A stretch of DNA of 8,748 nt from RGIG5579 sp045590715 (GTDB taxonomy: Bacteria > Bacillota > Clostridia > Oscillospirales > SIG627): the NCBI GenBank assembly GCA_045590715.1, contig JAZNRO010000096.1:1-8748 (forward strand). The letters are read 5' to 3'. A program made the translations under genes and the position numbers. Shown here in pieces: positions 5,887-8,748 of this stretch; position 1 is the stretch's first letter; every line of letters starts with the position of its first letter. The notes beneath the pieces were generated by a model, which was not told the DNA's origin, did not search any database, and worked only from the letters and a program-made list of their open reading frames with translations.

Positions 5887-5946
5887 AGTAAATGATTTAT
5901 TACCTATTATACATTATTATTTACTAAAAGTAAATAATCATTTACT
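5887..5946. promoter_or_regulatory. operator region: four copies of AGTAAATRAT
   Basis: The 10-bp site AGTAAATRAT occurs four times in 60 bp: plus strand at 5887-5896 and 5929-5938, minus strand at 5916-5925 and 5937-5946. The two right sites overlap into the palindrome AGTAAATAATCATTTACT. The outer two form a 13-bp inverted repeat (5885-5897 and 5936-5948). Such clustered dyads between divergent genes are typical of Xre/Cro-type repressors. The site at 5929-5938 covers the -35 box of the SLOG gene, which suggests repression of that gene and feedback on the regulator. Confidence 0.7.
5906..5934 (-). promoter_or_regulatory. promoter of the SLOG gene
   Basis: On the minus strand TTTACT (5929-5934) and a perfect TATAAT (5906-5911) are 17 bp apart. 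The start would be near 5899, giving a leader of about 31 nt to the ATG at 5867. The -35 box lies inside one AGTAAATRAT copy and the spacer contains another. Confidence 0.7.
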
Positions 5947-5973
5947 TGTGGAAAGTTATAACTTGCCTCGTTT

Positions 5974-6000
5974 CCTTGTAAACTATTCATACAAGGGAGG
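5974..6000 (+). promoter_or_regulatory. leader hairpin covering the ribosome binding site of the Xre gene
   Basis: CCTTGTA (5974-5980) and TACAAGG (5990-5996) can pair around a 9-nt loop. The right arm contains the first part of the strong Shine-Dalgarno sequence AAGGGAGG (5993-6000), so the fold could lower translation of the repressor. I could not identify a convincing plus-strand promoter for this gene. Confidence 0.4.
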
Positions 6001-6007
6001 CGGAATA

Positions 6008-6238
6008 ATGAAAACAGAGTTTGCTGATAAATATATTACTTTAGGTTTAAAAATTGCTTATTACCGAAAAAAGGCCGGTTACACGCAAGAAACATTTGCG
6101 GAGCTTATTGATAAAAGCGTAAACTTTGTTGGTCAAGTGGAAGGGCCCGGCACTGTGCGCGGCGTTTCTCTGGAAACCTTATTCAAGATCGCACAGGTAT
6201 TAAAAGTACCCCCTTCTAAATTGTTGGAAGAAGACTAA
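6008..6238 (+). CDS. small Xre-family (Cro/C1-type) transcriptional regulator
   Basis: A 76-aa protein that is almost entirely one lambda-repressor-like helix-turn-helix domain. It starts with LGLKIAYYRKKAGYTQ (residues 12-27); the HTH helices follow at about 26-45 (TQETFAELIDKSVNFVGQVE), then the usual SLETLFKIAQVLKV (54-67). A longer turn after the recognition helix (GPGTVRG, 46-52) departs from the common ExGxRxPS pattern. The ATG at 6008 is chosen because AAGGGAGG lies eight bases upstream; an in-frame GTG at 5948 would put the leader hairpin inside the coding region and has no ribosome binding site. There is no ligand or protease domain, so release from DNA would need a partner or simple dilution. 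It diverges from the SLOG gene and probably binds the sites between them. The 112 bp between its stop and the terminator hold no supported gene. Confidence 0.87.
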   Translation: MKTEFADKYITLGLKIAYYRKKAGYTQETFAELIDKSVNFVGQVEGPGTVRGVSLETLFKIAQVLKVPPSKLLEED

Positions 6239-6350
6239 AAAGGGATATATAACTTTAAAAGCGAAAACATGAAGGCTTTTTAAAATACCAAGGTCCTACG
6301 ACTGCACTATCAAACCTGCCGCTGCCGCAAAACTCATCCGCAAGTAAACG

Positions 6351-6386
6351 AAAACTCTCTGCCGAAAATTCAGCAGAGAGTTTTTT
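6351..6386 (+). terminator. terminator of the Xre gene
   Basis: A 12-bp stem (6351-6362 with 6373-6384, core ACTCTCTGC/GCAGAGAGT) with a 10-nt loop ends in a T6 run on the plus strand. On the minus strand it ends in TTTTCGTTT, so it may also stop transcripts from the convergent LCP gene whose stop is at 6463. Confidence 0.8.
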
Positions 6387-6462
6387 GTGCCAAAAACGAA
6401 TTATTAAATATAACCACCAACCTCGCCGATGGCTTGTCCCTAAAGTGCTTTGTTATTCTTCT

Positions 6463-7620
6463 TTACTTTTCTTTGGGTTCTACCCCGTAAATGGTTTTAT
6501 AAAGATAAAAATAGTTGGCTTTTCTGTCTGTTACCATATTGTAATTGACAGAGGTATAACTTCCCTCCTGGGGAATCTTGGTGCTTTCAATATCATAGGT
6601 AATAAACGCGGGAAGGGACGCGATCAGATCTTTTAAAAGATCTTTTTGCATATTGGTAGTCACCAGAGGAAGGGTGGTATTCATCAGAGAATTGATTTGA
6701 TCCAAAGAAAGGGAGCCCGCCTTTTTCGCCATGGCAGTCAGCACGTTTCTCTGACGCTGGGTTCTGGCCCAGTCAGATCCGATGGTACGGTTTCTGCTGT
6801 GGCACAGGGCCTGAATTCCGTTCAAGTGATGCATTCCATCCTGAACGGCAAGTTCTCCGCACTGGTAAGAATCGTTGTGGCTGGCATTGATGGTTTCAAA
6901 TTTCGTTCTGTTGATATAATCTGCTTCTGCCGAAGATAAATACAGATCCACGCCGCCCATCGCATCTACCACTTTGACAAAGTCAGAAAAATCCACCTTC
7001 ACATAATGGGAAACATCCACGTGAAAGCTTTCCTTCAGCACTGCCATGGTAAGATTTGCACCGCCGTAAGCGTGGGCGTGATTCAGTTTATCAAAGCCTC
7101 CGCTGATGGGGTTTTCCGGCTTCGTCGGATAAAGGGCCCAAATATCACGAAGGAAGGAGCAAAGAACGATCTTTTTCGATTCTCTGTTGACCGATACCAG
7201 CATCATAACGTCACTTCGACCGGCACCGCCAAGGCTTCTGCCGTCCGTTGCCAGAAGCAAAATATTGGTCACTTCTTTGGAATCGGTAATGGCAGGAAAT
7301 TTCGAACGGTCAAAGCCATCCTTCTCGATATATTCTTCCTCTTCCTGGGTTTCAAAAGGCTTTTCCTCTACGGTTATACGCTGCGTTACAAACTCTTCTT
7401 CCTCTTTGGTTACGATATTGAGTTTGGAAAGATAATAATTCATTACTCCGTGGTAGATCGCAAACCCCAAAAGGATCAAAAGAGCAAGAATACAAAGAAT
7501 AATACCGAGGATCTTGCGCCAGTCTTTCTTTTTCTTTTCTTTTGGCTTTTTTTCCTCGGAAGTTTTTTCTTCCTTTTGCTCTATTTCTTTTTCTTCCAAA
7601 ATTTCTTTTTTGTCGTCCAT
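6463..7620 (-). CDS. LytR-CpsA-Psr (LCP) family envelope glycopolymer transferase
   Basis: A 385-aa membrane-anchored LCP protein. Members move undecaprenyl-phosphate-linked polymers (teichoic acid, capsule and similar) onto peptidoglycan. A highly charged Glu/Lys cytoplasmic tail (1-36) precedes one transmembrane helix (about 37-57), so the rest is extracellular. The LCP domain spans about 115-300: LLLATDGR (121-128), RSDVMMLVSVN (135-145), SFLRDIW (155-161, equivalent to the common SIPRD motif), KLNHAHAYGG (178-187), VDAMGGVDLYL (218-228), and the Arg-rich end CHSRNR (273-278) with DWARTQRQR (283-291). The start at 7620 has GGAGGA three to four bases upstream; the longer frame up to 7647 lacks one and would overlap the hairpin. 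It lies 40 bp downstream of a paralogue and is convergent with the Xre gene. Confidence 0.93.
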   Translation of the reverse strand: MDDKKEILEEKEIEQKEEKTSEEKKPKEKKKKDWRKILGIILCILALLILLGFAIYHGVMNYYLSKLNIVTKEEEEFVTQRITVEEKPFETQEEEEYIEKDGFDRSKFPAITDSKEVTNILLLATDGRSLGGAGRSDVMMLVSVNRESKKIVLCSFLRDIWALYPTKPENPISGGFDKLNHAHAYGGANLTMAVLKESFHVDVSHYVKVDFSDFVKVVDAMGGVDLYLSSAEADYINRTKFETINASHNDSYQCGELAVQDGMHHLNGIQALCHSRNRTIGSDWARTQRQRNVLTAMAKKAGSLSLDQINSLMNTTLPLVTTNMQKDLLKDLIASLPAFITYDIESTKIPQEGSYTSVNYNMVTDRKANYFYLYKTIYGVEPKEK

Positions 7621-7635
7621 TTTTCCTCCGGAAAG

Positions 7636-7658
7636 AAAGCGGGACAAAATCCCGCTTT
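7636..7658 (-). terminator. terminator-like hairpin between the two LCP genes
   Basis: A perfect 9-bp stem AAAGCGGGA/TCCCGCTTT with a 5-nt loop lies three bases after the stop codon of the upstream LCP gene. On the minus strand it is followed by CTTTCC, a poor T-tract, and then the GGAGG of the next gene. Partial termination or protection of the upstream mRNA 3' end is likely; it would make the downstream gene less expressed unless it has its own promoter. Confidence 0.6.
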
Positions 7659-7660
7659 TC

Positions 7661-8748
7661 TTAATCTTCTTTTGTGTCCTTTATTTCTTTGCCGTAGATT
7701 CTTTCATAAAGATCTTTGCAGTTTTCTTCCAGATCGGGAATGATATTATAATTTTCCTCTCTATACATTCCGTCGCCGGGGATACGGGTGTTTTCCATAT
7801 CGTAAGTAAGATACAAAGGCGCTTGACTGATAATGTCCTTGATCTCGTCTTTCGGAACGTTTGTGGTGATCAAAGGAAGCACCGTATTTAAAAGTCTGTT
7901 GAGCTGGGTCAAAGAAAGGCTGGTGCCTTTTTTCGCCATGGCTTCCAAAAGATCTCTCTGACGCTGGGTTCTGGCCCAGTCAGAGCCAAGAGAACGGTTT
8001 CTTGCGTGACAAAGTGCCTGGGCACCGTTCAAGGTGAAGACGCCTTCTTTTACAGGGGATAACAATCCGCTTTTATATTCATATCCGTTATCGCCTACCG
8101 CAGTATCCGAAATCACGTAATTAATCTGTGAAACTTCCTCTGCCGTCAGATATAGCTGCACGCCGCCCATGGCGTCAATGATCTTCTGGAAGGAAGCAAA
8201 GTTCACCTTGGCGTAATAGTTTACGTCGATATTAAAGGTCTCTTCCAGCACTGCCATGGTAAGCTCCGGTCCACCGTAAGCGTGGGCGTGAGTCAGTTTA
8301 TCGTATTTTCCTGCCACCGGGCTTTTCATATCCTTGGGGAACTTTGCCAGAATATCGCGAAGGAAGGAACAAAGCACGATCTTTTTGTTTTCTTTATTGA
8401 CGGACAAAAGGATCATACTGTCACTTCTGCCGGCTTCATTGCCACGGCTGTCCACCGCCAAAAGCAAAACGTGGAAAACGTCTTTATTGTTGCAAATGCG
8501 AGGGAGATTATCCCCGTTTAATTCGCCGTTGTGATAGATCTCTTCCGTAACGGCATTCTGGGTCAAGGCTTCGGTCTGGTACTCTAGGTCTTCCCCGTCG
8601 GTAACCAAATTCAGTTTTCCAAGGTAATGATTTAAGATCAGGTGATAGGCACCAAAAAGTAATAGCAGAACCACAACGATGATACAAAAAACGGTGATAA
8701 GCCTTTTTTTTCTCCGCTGTGCTTGCGCCTTGGCGCTGGCTTTCACAG
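7661..8748 (-). CDS. second LCP family transferase (5' end outside the window or at its edge)
   Basis: At least 361 codons of a paralogue of the downstream LCP protein. A basic stretch RRKKR and one transmembrane helix (about 16-36 from the first in-frame GTG at 8746) lead into an extracellular LCP domain. It shows VLLLAVDSR (93-101), RSDSMILLSVN (107-117), SFLRDIL (127-133), KLTHAHAYGG (150-159), IDAMGGVQLYL (190-200), LNGAQALCHARNR (239-251) and DWARTQRQR (256-264). These match the neighbour almost word for word, while the part before the domain and a segment near 205-235 differ. No ribosome binding site can be judged for the GTG, so the true start may lie beyond 8748. The acceptor polymer is unknown. 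Confidence 0.92.
   Translation of the reverse strand, partial: VKASAKAQAQRRKKRLITVFCIIVVVLLLLFGAYHLILNHYLGKLNLVTDGEDLEYQTEALTQNAVTEEIYHNGELNGDNLPRICNNKDVFHVLLLAVDSRGNEAGRSDSMILLSVNKENKKIVLCSFLRDILAKFPKDMKSPVAGKYDKLTHAHAYGGPELTMAVLEETFNIDVNYYAKVNFASFQKIIDAMGGVQLYLTAEEVSQINYVISDTAVGDNGYEYKSGLLSPVKEGVFTLNGAQALCHARNRSLGSDWARTQRQRDLLEAMAKKGTSLSLTQLNRLLNTVLPLITTNVPKDEIKDIISQAPLYLTYDMENTRIPGDGMYREENYNIIPDLEENCKDLYERIYGKEIKDTKED

Noticed and set aside
5385..5891. 168-codon plus-strand frame opposite the SLOG gene
   Set aside because: The minus-strand frame carries recognisable SLOG motifs, a promoter and a sensible start; the plus-strand translation has no recognisable domain and no ribosome binding site.
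5948..6007. GTG start giving the Xre protein 20 more residues
   Set aside because: There is no ribosome binding site before the GTG, and a very strong one precedes the ATG at 6008; the added residues are not part of an HTH domain.
6255..6283. AAAAGC/GCTTTT inverted repeat after the Xre gene as a terminator
   Set aside because: The stem is short and A/T-rich with a bulge and a 12-nt loop; the hairpin at 6351-6386 is a far better terminator.
7006..7743. 245-codon plus-strand frame opposite the LCP genes
   Set aside because: It spans the junction of two clear LCP genes on the other strand, and its Phe/Leu-rich end is the complement of the Lys/Glu-rich tail codons.

Overview
The window looks like chromosome of a low-to-mid GC Gram-positive bacterium of the Bacillota, most likely class Clostridia. 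The evidence is AGGAGG-type ribosome binding sites, close matches to sigma-A promoters (TTGAAA-17-TATAAT, TTGAAA-17-TACAAT), many intrinsic terminators, two LytR-CpsA-Psr (LCP) envelope proteins, and a Trk potassium system with no proteobacterial features. Genus cannot be set from the sequence.

Left part (1-1065). The first codons of a leftward gene with its own promoter are followed by a cluster of three palindromes, then a leftward tRNA-Ser(CGA) gene with a very strong terminator. Upstream of the tRNA, over about 580 bp, lie three more copies of its 5' half. Two are identical 40-nt halves cut at the anticodon loop. The third, outermost copy is split by a 111-nt insert and lies next to a strong promoter, TTGACA-17-TAAACT. 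This looks like serial recombination at the tRNA anticodon loop that moved the original promoter and 5' half outward. The whole array may still be transcribed as one precursor.

Middle (1093-5350). A YfcE-type metallophosphoesterase gene diverges from a three-gene operon: trkA (cytoplasmic RCK gating protein), trkH (membrane K+ translocating subunit) and an HD-domain phosphohydrolase, closed by a terminator that can serve both strands. Placing a hydrolase with K+ uptake genes suggests, as inference only, turnover of a nucleotide that controls K+ transport, for example c-di-AMP.

Right-middle (5406-6386). A SLOG-fold (DUF1273/YpsA-like) protein gene and a small Xre-family repressor gene diverge from a 140-bp region. 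That region holds four copies of the 10-bp site AGTAAATRAT, and one covers the -35 box of the SLOG gene. This compact, probably self-regulated module is the best candidate for a little-described system here. SLOG proteins bind or process nucleotide-derived ligands and recur in bacterial conflict systems.

Right end (6463-8748). Two tandem leftward LCP transferase genes, clearly paralogous and separated by 40 bp containing a terminator-like hairpin. They are expected to attach undecaprenyl-linked glycopolymers to the cell wall. The upstream one runs off the window edge.
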